The position numbers and the translations under genes were made by a program. A stretch of DNA of 64,000 nucleotides from Rhizobium sp. WSM4643 (GTDB taxonomy: Bacteria > Pseudomonadota > Alphaproteobacteria > Rhizobiales > Rhizobiaceae): assembly GCF_025152745.1 (NCBI RefSeq), contig NZ_CP104040.1:3410001-3474000 (forward strand), read 5' to 3'. Of the stretch, positions 63,580 through 64,000 are shown piece by piece (the first letter of the stretch is position 1; the number at the start of each line of letters is the position of its first letter). The notes under the pieces are model-generated. The model searched no databases, was not told where the DNA came from, and worked only from the letters and a program-made list of their open reading frames with translations.

Positions 63580-64000
63580 ACATGACAGCAGAAAGAACCC
63601 GGCCGGCCGGACTTGCCGCGATCGATCGCGAAATGGCGCGCCAGCATGCCGATGCGATCGCCTCCTATGAAGCCGCCCAGCCGATGGCGGCAAGGGCCGC
63701 CGCCTCGCTGAAAAAGACCGGCAGGCTGCTGCTCATCGGCATGGGCGGCTCACATGCCGTCAACCGCGCCGTCGAGCCGCTCTATCGGGCCTACGGCATC
63801 GATGCCGTGGCCCTGCCGCTGTCCGAGCAGCTTGGCCAGCCGCTGCCGATCGCCGGCAGGACGATCTTCGTCACCTCGCAATCCGGCGAAAGCGCCGAGG
63901 TCGTGCGCTGGTTCGACGAGACCGGCGGCACGGAAGAGACTTTCGGCCTGACACTCGAAGGCGGCTCCTTCCTCGCAAGAACCGCCCCGTCGCTGGTCGG
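63576..64000 (+). CDS. SIS-domain sugar-phosphate isomerase/deglycase-like protein (3' part outside window)
   Basis: About 141 residues are visible from ATG 63576 (a second ATG at 63582). The SIS (sugar isomerase) fold is recognisable: KTGRLLLIGMGGSHAVNRAVEPLYRAYG, then FVTSQSGESAEVVRWFDET, the phosphosugar-binding S-Q-S-G-E-S loop. Relatives include GlmS isomerase domains, AgaS and FrlB-type deglycases. As the fourth gene of the ROK/ABC operon it probably processes the imported sugar after phosphorylation. The rest lies beyond position 64000. Confidence 0.85.
   Translation, partial: MNMTAERTRPAGLAAIDREMARQHADAIASYEAAQPMAARAAASLKKTGRLLLIGMGGSHAVNRAVEPLYRAYGIDAVALPLSEQLGQPLPIAGRTIFVTSQSGESAEVVRWFDETGGTEETFGLTLEGGSFLARTAPSLV

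Overview
The window looks like chromosome of a fast-growing alphaproteobacterium of the Rhizobium leguminosarum/etli type. This is inferred from the GC-rich coding sequence, ChpT, an EipA-type DUF1134 protein, an alphaproteobacterial RpoH, an RmrAB-like efflux pair, and the dense load of ABC uptake systems with LacI, ROK, LysR and MarR regulators. I see no rRNA, tRNA, CRISPR array, insertion sequence, integrase or phage gene. Genes are tightly packed on both strands.

Layout. 1-6.5 kb is a core block: end of a response regulator, chpT, eipA, a membrane-anchored coiled-coil protein, an rRNA methyltransferase, a small membrane protein, an RluA-family pseudouridine synthase and rpoH, which ends in a clear intrinsic terminator. 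6.5-14.6 kb holds a large acidic membrane protein of unknown function, purA, an EamA transporter, a two-domain GNAT protein and a PAS-GGDEF-EAL protein. 14.7-17.5 kb is a coupled pair: a xylonate-dehydratase-like IlvD/Edd enzyme and a beta-hydroxyacid dehydrogenase. 17.6-30.5 kb is mainly efflux and regulation: an RND pump preceded by an alpha/beta-hydrolase that has lost its catalytic Ser and His, a divergent LysR, an SDR/LysR divergent pair, a 3-methyladenine glycosylase, and marR-rmrA-rmrB with two 8-nt overlaps. 31-35.4 kb is a second RND pump. 35.4-38 kb carries a PPP-type phosphatase, an SfnB-like flavoprotein and an Rrf2 regulator with a cysteine cluster.

38.1-53.0 kb is the most distinctive region, a probable glycan-utilisation locus. 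A LacI repressor diverges from a long plus-strand operon: Tat-type family-5 binding protein, putative glycoside hydrolase with a trimerisation-like domain, two Dpp-type permeases, a fused double ATPase, hydroxypyruvate isomerase, tartronate semialdehyde reductase and a GH42 enzyme. An SDR and a second hydroxypyruvate-isomerase-like protein sit on the other side of lacI. The hydrolases lack signal peptides, so the model is import of an intact oligosaccharide or glycoside, then cleavage and oxidation inside the cell.

53-59 kb has two small enzymes and a ugpBAEC glycerol-3-phosphate-type ABC operon (minus strand) with PHO-box-like repeats upstream of ugpB. 59.1-64 kb has a ROK repressor divergent from a sugar ABC operon that runs into a SIS-domain sugar-phosphate enzyme cut by the window edge. 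A perfect 9-3-9 palindrome lies between them. A recurring theme is a strong hairpin just after each ABC binding-protein gene (three of three), which probably sets a high binding-protein:permease ratio.
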